Shown piece after piece: positions 1-11,172 of a stretch of 64,000 nucleotides of DNA. The stretch is from positions 1-64,000 of the forward strand of contig JAVVLW010002922.1 of assembly GCA_034401795.1 (NCBI GenBank), in the 5' to 3' direction. Below the pieces are notes generated by a model that saw only the letters and a list, made by a program, of their open reading frames with translations, made no database searches and had not been told where the DNA came from. The first letter of the stretch is position 1, and the number at the start of each line of letters is the position of its first letter. A program made the translations under genes and the position numbers. This stretch comes from Chaetoderma sp. LZ-2023a (lineage: Eukaryota; Mollusca; Caudofoveata; Chaetodermatida; Chaetodermatidae).

Positions 1-1082
1 CATGTTTTTTAGACATATCAACTGTCCATGGACAAATTTTAATGGCGTTTTGGCCCTAATCATATCTGCCATATTTCGGTCTGATCTGTTCAGCAGTTCT
101 GGGGTTGTTTTCGCGAAAGCTAGGTCATCCAAGATGGTTGCCAAACCATTTGGCAAATCTACTTCCCTTGAACAAACTTGTTTCCGTTCTTCCCCTAGAT
201 CATATTTCATGAGGTGTAAATAGATGCCCCAAGCGGTTTTGGAGAAGATTTTTAAAGATATTTCTAAAAATTGGTTGTAATCCAAGTTCGCCGGTGGCCA
301 AATTGGCTGATCAGCTTCATTTTAACAAACTTGGACCCCTTTGCCCTAAGGATGCTTCTTGCCAAATATAATTGAAATCGGCTTAGTGGTTCTCGAGAAG
401 ACATTTTAAATTTCCCATTGCTTTAGTATGGGAGTATTGAGCGGGAAAACAATTCAAAATGGCTACCAAACCATTTATCTGACAGTTTCAAAAGTGGCAA
501 ATTTGAAATCAGCATACTCAAAAACATAAATAAAACTAATTTCGGCTTCAAAATCCATCAAATAAAAAATTCCAAAATGGCCACCAAACACGATACATTT
601 TGATTGGTCCATGACGACCACGTTTTTTTACGTATCAACTTCTCTTGAACAAGCTTTAATGGCCCTTAGTCCCTAATCATATCCACCAAATTTTGGCCCG
701 ATCCATTCATCGGTTCTGGAGAAGTGGTTTTTGGGAAAACTAGGTCATCCAAGATGGCCAACACAATCAAGTTTTCTTGAACAACCTTAGTTCAGCTCTT
801 GCCGTAAATGATATTTCATGCGTTTTGAATCGATCCCTTAAACCGTTTCGGAGATTTTTCCAAGAAGTTTCCTAAAATCGGCTAAAATCCAAGATGGCCA
901 CCGGGCAATCAGCTTCATTTGAACAAATTTGGATCCCTATGGCCTAGATGCTTCCTGCCAAATATAATTGAAATTGGTCCCGAGGTTCTCGAGAAAGTCG
1001 CTTAAAGGAAAAGTTGACGGATGACGGACACACGACGGATGGTCGCCACGACATAAGATCACTAGGCCTTTCAGGCCAGGTG
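1..1082. repeat. Unclassified long dispersed repeat, copy 1 (cut by window start)
   Basis: AT-rich sequence with recurring phrases such as 'ccaagatggcc' and 'cccttgaacaaactt'. It ends in a GACGGA-rich stretch followed by 'cctttcaggccaggtgagc'. The same phrases, in the same order, recur at 11708-14008 and 53627-55434, and this is what defines the family. No coding frame of note is seen. I cannot assign it to a transposon class; the left end lies outside the window. Confidence 0.7.
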
Positions 1083-1204
1083 AGCTAATAATAGATTGTC
1101 ACATTCCCATTTGATATAAATGGCTTTCAGACACTCGCTTATTGACAACTCCCAGATTACCATTTGAAGATTGATGACGAACGTACATAAATATGTGTAA
1201 GATT

Positions 1205-1320
1205 TATACATACGTATGTACGTACATATGCACACACATACACGCATGCATGCACATGCACGCATGCACACGCACACGCACACGCACACGCACACACACA
1301 CACACACAAACACACATTTA
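1205..1320. repeat. CA/CG-rich microsatellite
   Basis: Runs of TACG, CATGCA, CACG and finally CA repeats. The open frames here on both strands are simple-sequence artefacts rich in Cys/Val or Thr/His. Confidence 0.9.
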
Positions 1321-1473
1321 TACAGTACCATTTCCAGAAAACAGCTTAAAGGCACTTTACTCAATTAACTGGTTACAGAAATGCTATTTTATACAAATGT
1401 GTTTTCAAAAAGTGATTTGATAAGTGGCATTATCTCAGTTCAAATGAATTAAATTTAAAATACAATATAAAAT

Positions 1474-1604
1474 CTAATCTACTAAATATTTAGAAATTAA
1501 ATGAGCAAAAGGTTGTTCCTGCCTACAACAGAAACAATTTTCATCAAGTTTATTCTCAAAATATTTGTCAGTTTGCCAGCACGCTCGATTGGAATTTTCA
1601 TGTT
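1474..1604 (-). CDS. Candidate terminal exon of unknown gene
   Basis: On the minus strand a frame runs about 42 codons from a possible acceptor (ctcag at 1605-1609) to a TAG stop at 1474-1476. Its composition is protein-like (for example WQTDKYFENKLDENCFCC) in a region otherwise full of stops. It could be the last exon of the minus-strand LRR gene, but its incoming phase (1) does not match the phase-0 end of exon 9336-9435, so at least one exon would be missing. The acceptor's pyrimidine tract is weak. Treat as tentative. Confidence 0.22.
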
Positions 1605-1789
1605 CTGAGACTATTTGGGACGTCAACGTAGGATGTACATAAAATTAACATGCAATCATATTTCAGCCATGAATGCATCGGCCTAGATAGTTTTATTCCC
1701 TATGAGTAGAATATAATATACTAGCCCACACTTACATCTGAGTCAGAATAACATCATGGATATATCTATTGGTTGAAATGTCATGGAAT

Positions 1790-2004
1790 AAACGAAATCT
1801 AGGATTTCTTTTTTCACGAGAGAGTTGATACTTACCTCCCTAATACTTTTGATATTGCTAAATATCGGCTTTCACTCAATAAAACACTCAGATTAAAAAC
1901 AGTTAGGTGCCCCTACTGGGCAGGGAGTCAGAGGTAGTCCGGCGGATGCTCGCCCCACCACCGCGCATGCGCCGACTACTACTTCCTCTGGCTCATTTAT
2001 TGGC
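1790..2004 (-). repeat. Copy A 3' terminal inverted repeat
   Basis: Positions about 1830-2004 match the reverse complement of 8625-8803. The outermost 40 bases (aaacgaaatctagg...) are unique to this end, so the two terminal repeats are not identical at their tips, a DIRS hallmark. It contains the palindrome GCGCATGCGC at 1963-1972. Confidence 0.9.
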
Positions 2005-2072
2005 TAACACATGCAACTACCAAGAGCCTGAAGACCGAGCCTCTGTGGGGCGGAGAGGCCGGGTCAGTATCT

Positions 2073-2171
2073 AGGGAGGTAAGTATCAACTCTCTCGTGA
2101 AAAAAGAAATCCTAGATTTCGTTTATTTCACATCAAGAGTATACTTACCTCCCTAATACTTTTGATATTGC
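2073..2171 (-). repeat. Copy A internal complementary region (ICR)
   Basis: 2073-2125 is the inverted copy of the left element end (1790-1841, one A-tract indel). 2126-2171 is the inverted copy of the right element end (8773-8818). The two arms meet at 2125/2126, giving the sequence expected for a circle junction. In DIRS-1 models this region templates completion of the circular intermediate. Confidence 0.9.
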
Positions 2172-2699
2172 CAGAATTCGAAAGTGAATCTGGCGGGAGG
2201 GAGGCGAGGTCAAAAGACCAGCTCTTCCCTATACGCTTTCAAGCGTTTAAGGCACTTATGACGTCTGAAACTGTGTGAAAACACAGTCAGGATTTGATAA
2301 ACCATCGGATAACACAACCGATGCCTGAGAGATGACCGATTTCTCATATGCGCTCCCCCCCCCTCCCTTGGGAGGAAGATTAAATGACCTCAATGTCCTA
2401 CACGCTCTCTTCGTACTAGTGCTAAGTACTATAGGACAGAGACGAAAAGGCTCCATTTTCGTATACTCTCTCTAAAGAACCACAACCCACATAAACCATC
2501 ACCATATTAATAACACTGGGTAACGTGACAATACAAAACAATGAACAACACATGAACAAGACTGACCTTGTTGTACTAGGAAGCTGTCATCATGAATCCA
2601 GTAGAGAAGGATGATACAGTCCCGACAAGTGGTTGTCACCGTCGCTGAATGGCGAAGTATATAAGCAATGCGGAGGCACTCTTCACAAACATAAAGCGG

Positions 2700-3734
2700 T
2701 TATTGTTTCAAAATCGACAAGGCGAGAGGGTTAGAGGTGTCACGGAGGTAATGGTCTGTAAAACTTGACTCACAGTGCCACTGAGCCACTGACATAATAT
2801 CATCCACAGGGACCCCATTAAAAAGGGCAGTGGATGTCACGACACCGCGGACACTGTGAGCCTTGGCCACGTCAACCTGTCGCCCGGTGGCGGATTTGTG
2901 ACAAAATTGAATACATTCCACAATCCACCTAGAAATGGTGTCCTTAGACGCCCTACCATGGGGTTCAATATATGACAACCATAACGCTGACTGGTCGGTA
3001 CGCCACTCCGAAGTACGCTGTTTGTACCGGAGCAGCGCCCGTACGGGGCACCATACTTTAGAATTAGGATCATATCTAGTTAAAGATGGCAAAAAAATAG
3101 GTTGACCTGGATATTTCAATGACTGATTTTTAGACAAGAAATTAATCCTAGGTAGAAGCTTAAGGCCTTCCCCTGTAACCACAAAACGGTCAACCTCGGC
3201 TGATAAGGCGTGAATTTCACTCCTACGCCTTGCCGAGGCCGCAGCAATTAAAAATACAGTTTTAAGAGTTAACATTTTCATAGAAATGGAACTAAGTGGT
3301 TCAAAAGGCTTATCACCTAGTACCTGGAGCACCAGTGATAAACTCCAAGACGGAATCAGTGGAGGATTCCTTGGTCTTAGATTGCCCATGCCTTTAATTA
3401 ATACATTTAATGTACTTACTTCATCACTCCCCCTATTAGCCAAGCAAGGAATAACAGTCATTAAAGCTGACTTATAACCAGCAATAGAGTTAGGCTTGAG
3501 GCTATAGGCATCATATAGGTGACAGAGGAAATCAGCCACTACCTGAATAGATGATTCCATTGGATCAATACATCTTTTTGAGCACCATTCTGCAAATCTG
3601 TTGATTTTATAATTATATGCTCTGGAGGTTGACCCCCTCCTGGCTTTGGCCATAAACATGGCCGCTTGCTCAGAAAAGCCCTCCTTAATTCTAGATTCCT
3701 TGACAACATCCACGCAGTCAATCGGAACATTGAC
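2700..3734 (-). CDS. Tyrosine recombinase (YR), copy A
   Basis: The C-terminal recombinase of the element, a site-specific DNA strand-exchange enzyme expected to integrate the circular DNA. Visible signatures are an N-terminal SAM-like part (SRIKEGFSEQAAMFMAKAR), box I arginine in ASARRRSEIHAL, box II HSVRG (H-x-x-R), then QWH and the nucleophile tyrosine in TDHYLRD near the C terminus. The frame is open to the TAA stop at 2700. The start is not fixed: the same frame continues upstream over pol, and the domain begins near 3700-3734, overlapping the end of pol. No inactivating lesion is seen within this part. Confidence 0.85.
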   Translation of the reverse strand, partial: VNVPIDCVDVVKESRIKEGFSEQAAMFMAKARRGSTSRAYNYKINRFAEWCSKRCIDPMESSIQVVADFLCHLYDAYSLKPNSIAGYKSALMTVIPCLANRGSDEVSTLNVLIKGMGNLRPRNPPLIPSWSLSLVLQVLGDKPFEPLSSISMKMLTLKTVFLIAAASARRRSEIHALSAEVDRFVVTGEGLKLLPRINFLSKNQSLKYPGQPIFLPSLTRYDPNSKVWCPVRALLRYKQRTSEWRTDQSALWLSYIEPHGRASKDTISRWIVECIQFCHKSATGRQVDVAKAHSVRGVVTSTALFNGVPVDDIMSVAQWHCESSFTDHYLRDTSNPLALSILKQ

Positions 3735-5727
3735 GGATTGTCGTGAAGGGCCTTGCCCTGGAAGATAAGGTTGTCCATCAGAGGCAGCGGAACCGGATTG
3801 CAGACCAGAAGGTCCAGCAGATCCGTATACCACGATCGGCTTGGCCAATCCGGGGCGATCAGAAGCACTTGGCACTCCTGCTGCCTGACTTTCTGAAGCA
3901 CCTTTGGAATCAGGATTGCTGGGGGGAATGCGTATGCATACATTCCCTCCCAGCTGATAGCTAACGCATCTGTTGCGAAAGCGCTTGGGTCTGGAATCGG
4001 AGAGACGTACGTCGTCATCTTCGCATTCTTCTTCATCGCGAACAAATCTATGTTGGGTTTCCCCCAATGGTCGAACAGACGATCCGCCACACATTGATTT
4101 AGTTGCCATTCCGTGGGTAAAACACTCATCCTTCGGCTCAATGAGTCTGCTAGCAGATTTAACCTCCCCGGAATATGAACTGCTTTCAAGGTGATCCCAT
4201 GATCCAGGCACCAACAAAGCAGTCTCCATGTCATCATACAGAGACTGGGCGACTTCGTTCCGCCCTGGCGGTTTATGTAAGTCACTACTGTTGAGTTGTC
4301 TGAACGAATTAGAACAATCTTGCCCTGAACTTTCTGTAAGAAATGTTCCAGGCCCAGGACTACTGCTCTTAGCTCTAGTAGATTGATATGTTCCTTGGAC
4401 TGATCCAGATCCCAAAGCCCTGATACTGTGGACTCTTCCAGACAAGCTCCCCACCCCTCCATCGATGCATCTGTATACACAGTCACCTGAGGGTGGGGAG
4501 GGGTTAGCAAAACCCCCGGCAAGAGATTCTCTGTATTCAACCACCATTGCAGGTGGTGAATCAGAGGCGCCAACACCGACACATTCGAGTCCAGCGAACC
4601 TGAACTCTGGGTCCACTGTGTCATGAGAAACAACTGGATCGGACGCCTGCGCAAGGCGGCCTGTGGAATGACTGGTTCCAAAGAAACCATCAAGCCCAGC
4701 ATTCTCAAGTAAACCCGTGCCAGGACATGACGACTGTCGCACACCGACTGAATTACCGAGATGAGTACTTGAACCCTCTCCTGAGTGGGGTACACATACC
4801 CCGTCTCCAGATCGAAGAACATGCCCAGGTAAACAAACTTCTGGGATGGAGTTAGCTCTGATTTCGGGAAATTGATCATCCAGCCCAAGTCCGAGAGTTT
4901 TCAAAACAATCTCTAGATTGGCTGACAACGATTCCCGGGTGTGCGCTTTCAACAGCCAGTCGTCTATGTACGTGTGGACTGCTATGCTTCTCCTGCGGAG
5001 GTATGCAGTGATCGCGAGAACCACACGGGTGAAGACCCGAGGAGCCGTGGAAATTCCGAAGGGTAACACCCTGAATTCCCACCGCCGGCCCTGAAATGCA
5101 AATCTCAGGAAGCGACGGAAACTCCTCTCTATGGGAATGTGGAAATAAGCATCCTTCAAATCTATCGACGCTGTCCACATCCCTCGCTCTAACCCCGCCA
5201 ACACCGAGCGCACAGTCTCCATCTTGAAACTGGGTGTCTCGATGAACTTGTTCAACGGCTTGAGGTTGAGAATCGGCCTCCACCCTCCGGTGTTTTTTTG
5301 TTACCAAGAACAGGGTTGAATAGAAGCCCGGGCACCTCTGTGCCGGCTGAATGGCTTCTTTTAGTATGAGGGAATTTATTTCCTCCTCTATACACAACCT
5401 CTGATCCGGATCCCGTGGAATGGGAGTCCAGATCGGCGCGAGAGACAGTCGCGATGGCGGGCCTGTCACCCAGTCGGGACGATACCCGACCGAAAGCCAT
5501 CGCAAGACTAAACGGTCCTGAGTCAACCGCTTCCACTCTGGCAAGCGGGCGGCCAAACGGCCGCCCACCGGTCCACCTAGGGATAGAGGTGGACATAAGG
5601 AGGGCCAGAGTGGCACTGTTCTCTCGGCCTGAAACACCGGAGTGGTTCCCACCGCGGTAACCAGGCCATCAGGCCCGATTACCGCGACCAGATCCCCGCG
5701 CGCCCCGCCCAGCGCCGCGCGCACCAC
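3539..5727 (-). pseudogene. pol (reverse transcriptase/RNase H), frameshifted, copy A
   Basis: RT motifs are all present: DLKDAYFHIP (motif A), LPFGISTAPRVFTR (motif B), HTYIDDW (catalytic YxDD). RNase H follows with TDAS, LLELRAV, RSDNSTVV and NLLADSLSR. The frame breaks twice. A lengthened T-tract on the plus strand at about 5287-5293 adds one base after TLFLVTKK. A two-base deletion near 4890 follows EIVLKTL. Compared with the uninterrupted pol of B-inner these are simple indels, so copy A is probably not autonomous. The C-terminal part after RNase H (PNIDLFAMKKNAK...) matches the domain that other DIRS elements carry between RNase H and recombinase. Confidence 0.88.
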
Positions 5728-7717
5728 GGTGCGCGGGCGGCTGTCTGGCTGGGTGCGGCTGGGGAGCCTGCGCCCCCCTCACTGCTGGCCGAATCGCCCG
5801 TGGCCTAGGCCTACGTTGCGACGGTGGCTGGCCTCTGACCTGGCCAGCACCACCTCGAGCCTGCAGAGGACGATACGCAGGGGGTGCCGCGCGAACACGC
5901 TCCCGCCGGAGCACCTCAAATTGTTCCCGCAGCGCCCTCTGGTTATTAACCAGAGTGACCGTCTCCTGGAGGTGCCTGCATCCCTCACCTCCAAAGAGAC
6001 CAGGACCTGTCATAGGCGTCCGCAGCAGCCTATTATACAGGTCCTGGGACGGGCACAGATTGTCAAGCGCAAACGTGCGCCTCGCCCGGACACTTCTGGT
6101 TACCACCCGCGTCAAACAGTCCAAAGCCAGGTTGATACCATCCTGAATGGCTCTCTGGACTGTCACCGGGCTTGGTTGGCGTGATGCGGAAGCCGCTACC
6201 ACCCCTTGTAGCAGCTGGGAGACGTGGGACAGAGCGGCAATCGACGCCCTCCCACTCTCCTCCGCATCCCGCAGCGCGGCATTTGCCGAACGCAACGCGT
6301 TCGAGCACAAGACTCCCGTGTCAGAACGGGAGCCCGGCCGCGCATCTTCGCCCAAAGCCGCGCGATCATCAACGCTTGGCTTCGGCACCACACCGTACCG
6401 CTGGTAATCCAGGGGCACGATGCGGCACCGCTTCGCCACCTCGCGAGGGGCCTTCGCGAGACGTCCATTCACCTTAATGGACGCCTCTGCCGCTTCGAAC
6501 ATGTCCACGACATGCTCAGCAAGCGGCAGAGATGGCATAGCGGTAGCCGCCGGCCTACCAGCTAACCACGGCCTATGGTCACGCTGGCTAGCCGGCAGCT
6601 CCACGGGTAGATCTGGCCGAACACTTACCAGCCACTGGCAAGCGTCCGACCAATCCTCCTCCGTGGCTAACTGCGAGCGCTCTACTAGACGAAGGCCTTC
6701 GTCTTCCTCCAGAGCACTCGCAGTTGATGTCGACGGCGGGTAAGCTGATACCCCTGGCAAGCCTGGAAAAGCATGCGGGCCCGAGAGAGCAGGCATGCTA
6801 AATTCCGCGGCTTGACCAGGAGCAGGCGCCGTGGCAGAGCGCGGGGTAAACACCGCTCTACCACGGGTCTGACCAGCACCAGCCATACCCTCGGCAAGCC
6901 GAGGTATGCGGTATCCGTGGTCAACAGCACCGCCCGGGGACACCCTCTGGACCGTGAAATCTACTCCTGCGTGAGTAGAACCATGGAACACGTCGCCTGC
7001 ATTCCCCGCGAGGGGTGCACAGACGTCGTATTCCATGGCCACGTCCTCAGAAGGCGACCCCAGCAGGAGATCCTCTTCTTCCTGGCCAGAAAGATTAGAC
7101 TCCGGGTCAGCAAAGAGAGCTAACCCGGACTGGCCAGGAAAGGTGCCATAGGAGGGTCTGGCACCTTCGGCGCGCGGATACCCGGGGTCTGATGAGCAGA
7201 CCGCGGGTCCCAGCAACAACCGTTGTCCACGGCCCCTCGGCGCGGCGCCATGCCTGCTGCCAGGGCCTTGGACTGCCCCCAACAAAGGGGCCACCTCTGA
7301 ATCCACAACCGGACCGGACCTAAAGAGACCGGATTCAGAGGCGGGGATCACCTGCTCGTAAGCAGATGCCGAGGACAACAAAGGAGCTGGCCCAGGGAGC
7401 ATGCCACGAAGCAACTCTGGGACCAGATCCTTAATTGTCCTCTGCATCTCTTGCAACATTTCGGACCTGAAGGCCTCCATATCCACCGCGGATGAGGCCT
7501 TCTTCTTACCCTTCTTACAAACTTTCTCCTTCTTCTTCCTCTCTTCCTCCATTACCTTCTCCCTTGCCTGCAATGCGAGAAAATCAGACATTAATTCGCC
7601 CCCCCACTGCTTACATACGTCGCACTTCAGCAACGGTCCACAGGGACTGCAGCTGAAGCACAAGTGCGGGACGAAGCGGCTTTTAAGAAACCTCCCGCAG
7701 GACGGGCAACCAGGTCT
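5669..7717 (-). CDS. gag-like ORF1, copy A
   Basis: About 682 residues open to a TGA at 5669. The N terminus has a Cys-rich module (CPSCGRFL, CFSCSPCG, CDVCKQWGG) resembling a zinc-binding knuckle. A Lys-rich stretch, an acidic/Pro-rich middle, a conserved helical region (LPLAEHVVDMFEAAE...) and an Arg/Gly-rich tail follow, suiting a nucleic-acid-binding structural protein. No in-frame ATG precedes the Cys module; the frame enters through a 3' splice-like site (tttgtcctgtttcag, last base at 7718). I therefore start the exon at 7717. Function is inferred from position and composition only. Confidence 0.75.
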   Translation of the reverse strand, partial: RPGCPSCGRFLKSRFVPHLCFSCSPCGPLLKCDVCKQWGGELMSDFLALQAREKVMEEERKKKEKVCKKGKKKASSAVDMEAFRSEMLQEMQRTIKDLVPELLRGMLPGPAPLLSSASAYEQVIPASESGLFRSGPVVDSEVAPLLGAVQGPGSRHGAAPRGRGQRLLLGPAVCSSDPGYPRAEGARPSYGTFPGQSGLALFADPESNLSGQEEEDLLLGSPSEDVAMEYDVCAPLAGNAGDVFHGSTHAGVDFTVQRVSPGGAVDHGYRIPRLAEGMAGAGQTRGRAVFTPRSATAPAPGQAAEFSMPALSGPHAFPGLPGVSAYPPSTSTASALEEDEGLRLVERSQLATEEDWSDACQWLVSVRPDLPVELPASQRDHRPWLAGRPAATAMPSLPLAEHVVDMFEAAEASIKVNGRLAKAPREVAKRCRIVPLDYQRYGVVPKPSVDDRAALGEDARPGSRSDTGVLCSNALRSANAALRDAEESGRASIAALSHVSQLLQGVVAASASRQPSPVTVQRAIQDGINLALDCLTRVVTRSVRARRTFALDNLCPSQDLYNRLLRTPMTGPGLFGGEGCRHLQETVTLVNNQRALREQFEVLRRERVRAAPPAYRPLQARGGAGQVRGQPPSQRRPRPRAIRPAVRGAQAPQPHPARQPPAHRGARGAGRGARGSGRGNRA

Positions 7718-8624
7718 CTGAAACAGGACAAAGGACAGGGACAATGAGCAAGATAGTTAAGGTTAGCGAACTCAAAACCAACTAAAAGAGAGGACAGGAT
7801 CATCAAGATCAGAAATCAAGAAGAACCAGCCATGGACAAAACGTTAATTGTTAATAAAAAAGTCAAGGCCGATTATGACGTCATCACTCTCGTGACCAAA
7901 TTAATCGATCCGCAACAAGCACCAAGTGCAAGAACGAATTGTATAAGTAAACGGAACATTTCCGTTGAATTGGCATTTCGAGTACACAACAATCAGATAT
8001 ACAGAGATAACTCCTTCCAATTCTAGCATTGGCAAAAAGGGAAATTATCTCCCCTTTTGTTTACAATAATTAGATACCTGATCCTTGTATAGACAAACCA
8101 TCCAACGTGATGAACCGGAGAACTCCACCATAGTACGCCTCTACATTCTCTCCACCTATAGGGGAAGGAATTGGAGCAAGAGGGCAAAGTGAGAAGACCT
8201 TTATAACAGGCCTCCAACTCACTGAACATAGACTTTTTGGTTAGATAACCTAACAGTATTAGTAGGAAATGGAACCGTGGTGGAGAGAAAACATATCCTC
8301 TTGTGCCGAGAAGTCCATCAAAGCGTCTATGCGATACCTGTGGACAAAACACAAAGAGAAATGAGACATATGAAGCACCATGTTGTAAAAAACCAACATA
8401 ATCAGGCGCTAATCACGGTAAGCGCGAGTCCCGGAAATACATTAAACCGGGACAAAACACGCTAGCATATCAAAGAATTCACCTGATAAAGCGATCCCGC
8501 TCCTTCTAAAGGCGAATCCTCCCTTTCCGACATGCTTCCACCAAAAAATAATCGTCAAACGTGAGCAAAAAACAAGGTAACGCGCAGAAAAGTATAAAGA
8601 ACACAAAACCGCATGTAACCCTTT

Positions 8625-8818
8625 GCCAATAAATGAGCAAAGAGGAAGTAGTAGTCGGCGCATGCGCGGTGGTGGGGCGAGCATCCGCCGGACTACCTCT
8701 GACTCCCTGCCCAGTAGGGGCACCTAACTGTTTTTAATCTGAGTGTTTTATTGAGTGAAAGCCGATATTTAGCAATATCAAAAGTATTAGGGAGGTAAGT
8801 ATACTCTTGATGTGAAAT
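8625..8818 (-). repeat. Copy A 5' terminal inverted repeat
   Basis: Inverted match to 1830-2004, with a unique outer tip (atttcacatcaagagtat in sense). The palindrome GCGCATGCGC at 8658-8667 is also a match to the alpha-Pal/NRF-1 motif and could serve as a promoter element (inference). Confidence 0.9.
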
Positions 8819-9335
8819 AGTGGCTTCCATATACTGTGCATATATTAAAATTTCACGATCGACTAGCTTTCTTTGATGTCTTACAATAGATCTGGTCATA
8901 ATTTATCATGTGAATAGATAGTTTGAAATGATTTAACAATCATTTACTGAATCTTAGCAGATACTTGAAAATTAACCATTGTAAACAATATTTTGGACAT
9001 ATTTTATGTTTTACAGGGAAAATAACACTGCCACACAAACTAAATGAAACAATCACAAGTGTAGTCTTATAATGAAATGTTTACATGCTAAAGTTTATAG
9101 ATTTGTGTCATAAAAATAACTCCTTGAATTTGTATTTTTTAGGGTTGATAAATCTGGTGACATATTTCCCTGAAACACTATTCCTTGCAATCGTTTGTCA
9201 GAATGGTATTCATGTACCAAATTTGATGCAAATTCTGACAGGCATTCAAATGTTATGCTGTGGGAATGAATACACATATCCCGACACATATGGAGGCAAA
9301 CTGAATACTAGTCATGCTGTGTGTGCTTATCTCAC
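8819..9335. other. Intronic spacer, no firm feature
   Basis: Lies between copy A and the LRR exon at 9336. A minus-strand frame of 64 codons (9095-9289) is open but has no fitting splice phase and no recognised motif. Nothing else is supported. Confidence 0.5.
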
Positions 9336-9435
9336 CTGTGCCAGGTAACTAATGTCCAGGTGTGTTAGGGACATGAATTTGTCCAAACACTGAGGGCTTC
9401 CTTCACCAACCAACGTACAACTGATGTTCAAGTAA
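9336..9435 (-). CDS. LRR protein exon 9 (most downstream exon found)
   Basis: Bounded by acceptor tgttgctag and donor gtgagat on the minus strand. It carries 1 + 99 nt, entering in phase 2 and leaving in phase 0. Together with the AG left by the previous exon it reads S-YLNISCT, then CLDKFMSLTHLDIS: two leucine-rich repeat cores. The junction KLS-YLNIS is exactly what an LRR consensus asks for, which supports the pairing with exon 11173-11252. Later exons should lie towards lower coordinates, beyond or around copy A; I could not fix them. Confidence 0.72.
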
Positions 9436-9718
9436 CTAGCAACATAAGATGACATTATAAGAGGCATAGGAAAATTGTCATGGTGTTCATAATCACATTT
9501 AACACAATTTATTCTAAATAATAATTGCTGTAAGATATCTAGGTAAAAACTTAACATTTCTCATGATGTTTACAATACAGTTTTCATGAAAGTTATGCGG
9601 ACATCATCAATAACCCTCAGTCACACTGTGTTTAAAATAGTGATATGGTTCCATTTTTGCCAGCATGATCCTGATATGCTGAAATGGGTTGAGTGAGCTA
9701 GTCATGATTAACAATTAA

Positions 9719-9943
9719 ATAGTCACACCGGCCAAAACCGGCCGCTGAAGTTGTCTTGTGGAATGGATATTTACAGTGCACGACAAGACTATTTTTGAAG
9801 ATTTACCACTCGATTGACTGACTTGGTAACCGAGCCAGTCGTTGCAGTAGTAAATTTCTAAAAATAGTCTTCTCTTGCCCTGTAAATGGACATACAATGG
9901 GGAAATATTTATATTTTCTCGACTAAATTTGACCATTGGAGGG
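9719..9943. mobile_element. TTAA-flanked MITE (piggyBac-like), copy 1
   Basis: 225 bp between TTAA at 9715-9718 and TTAA at 9944-9947. The right end is CCCTCCAATGGTC in inverted reading; the left end is degraded. The centre is a palindrome around 'ccgagccagtc'. Non-coding. Four related copies are in this window. Confidence 0.65.
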
Positions 9944-9947
9944 TTAA

Positions 9948-11172
9948 GATATCAATTCATTACAGAAGGCTATATCAGATGCCACCTGATACCCATCATA
10001 AAGCAGCGTTTCACACTATAACTCAAATTAGCTACCTGTCTGTCAGCTCCATCTCAATAGATGATAGCTACAGTATACCAGTGGTCTACCATTCAATGTT
10101 GTCAAATTACTAGGGAACAAATGACCACAATGACATACCAACAATGTCCAGTTTGCGTCATGGAAGTGGTAGCGATGACCCAGGCTCGATTTCAGCACTA
10201 ACCTGTTAACCCGAGGATAGTAGAATTTCACACAGGTTAGTAAAACTACACCTGCGCTAACCTGTCGTGGTTAGTAATGCTCTCAAAAGAGGAAAGACGA
10301 AAAAACACTCATAATGTCATTGTATTCAGTACCCACCAAAAATTGACAAAAGAACAGATTTTCTGATAGCTTCAATGCTTTAGTGAATATTTTGAAATTA
10401 ATTTGTCCGAAAAGGCCTAAGGCAGCAATGGCTTTCCGGACAAGTAAATTTCAAAATATTCAATGGCTCTGTACGGTTGCCATGGAAATGAGTTTTATAG
10501 GGATTCATCAGTGAATGGATTAAAGAAGTGATCAGCTTTGAGCTTACAATCATTGAAATTGGGTTAGTGAAATTTGCTGCGGGATAGTAAAATCAATGAT
10601 GCACTATTCCGTCTGGGTTACTAGAATAAATCCTTAAAATCTACCCCATACGATTCCTTAAATTAACAGCACAGAAAGGGGGCTAATTTATTTACAATGA
10701 ATCGCCATGGGATCAAGAACAATATTTCTGGTGTAGCGATATTTTTTTACATCTTTAAGGTCTCATTTAAAATTTAGTTTGAATCTAATCTGCTGAAAGC
10801 ACATTTAATTATTTTAACCTATTACAAAATGTCTGTTTACGCACATGCACAGGAGTGTACATACATATATAAAAGAGTTTGTGTATACATGTATGACTGT
10901 GAATGTAATACAATCAACTTTATTATAACAGAACTGTATTTATGCACAGGTACATAATGCCATATAAGGCATCCACAACAGACAATCACTTAGCCCATAG
11001 TATTCAGAATAAGGCAGATTGCTCAATAAAGCAACAACAAAAGTGTCAGTTCGAATATAACAAGTGAGAATGGCCTGTATATAGCCGCAAAATTATTTTG
11101 TCCAAAATGTTACCACTGACCCACTTATAATATCTGCAGGCTAATAAACTCCATCGCTCAGAGAACTCTTAC
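9948..11172. other. Intron sequence, no feature seen
   Basis: AT-rich DNA between the MITE and the next LRR exon. No ORF, repeat match to other parts of the window or RNA gene could be supported. Confidence 0.5.

Larger units (their letters stand above)
1790..8818 (-). mobile_element. DIRS-type tyrosine-recombinase retrotransposon, copy A
   Basis: A complete but damaged element of about 7.03 kb. In coding order on the minus strand it holds a 5' inverted terminal repeat, a leader of about 0.9 kb, gag, pol (RT and RNase H), tyrosine recombinase, an internal complementary region and a 3' terminal repeat. Ends were set by comparison with the internal junction at 2125/2126, where the two element ends are joined in inverted form. 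The left flank reads ggAAT before the element and the element's right end reads gaAAT before the flank. Only a three-base match with the circle junction is shared and no duplication is present, as expected for recombinase-mediated insertion. It is more diverged from B and E than they are from each other. Confidence 0.93.

Noticed and set aside
1071-1420. Cys/Val-rich and Thr/His-rich ORFs
   Set aside because: Products of the CA/CG microsatellite.
5415-6743. Several plus-strand ORFs of 80-180 codons opposite gag/pol
   Set aside because: Antisense shadows of GC-rich coding sequence, recurring opposite gag in every copy and without motifs.
9095-9289. 64-codon minus-strand ORF as the next LRR exon
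   Set aside because: A possible acceptor exists, but the phase does not follow exon 9336-9435 and no LRR pattern is present.
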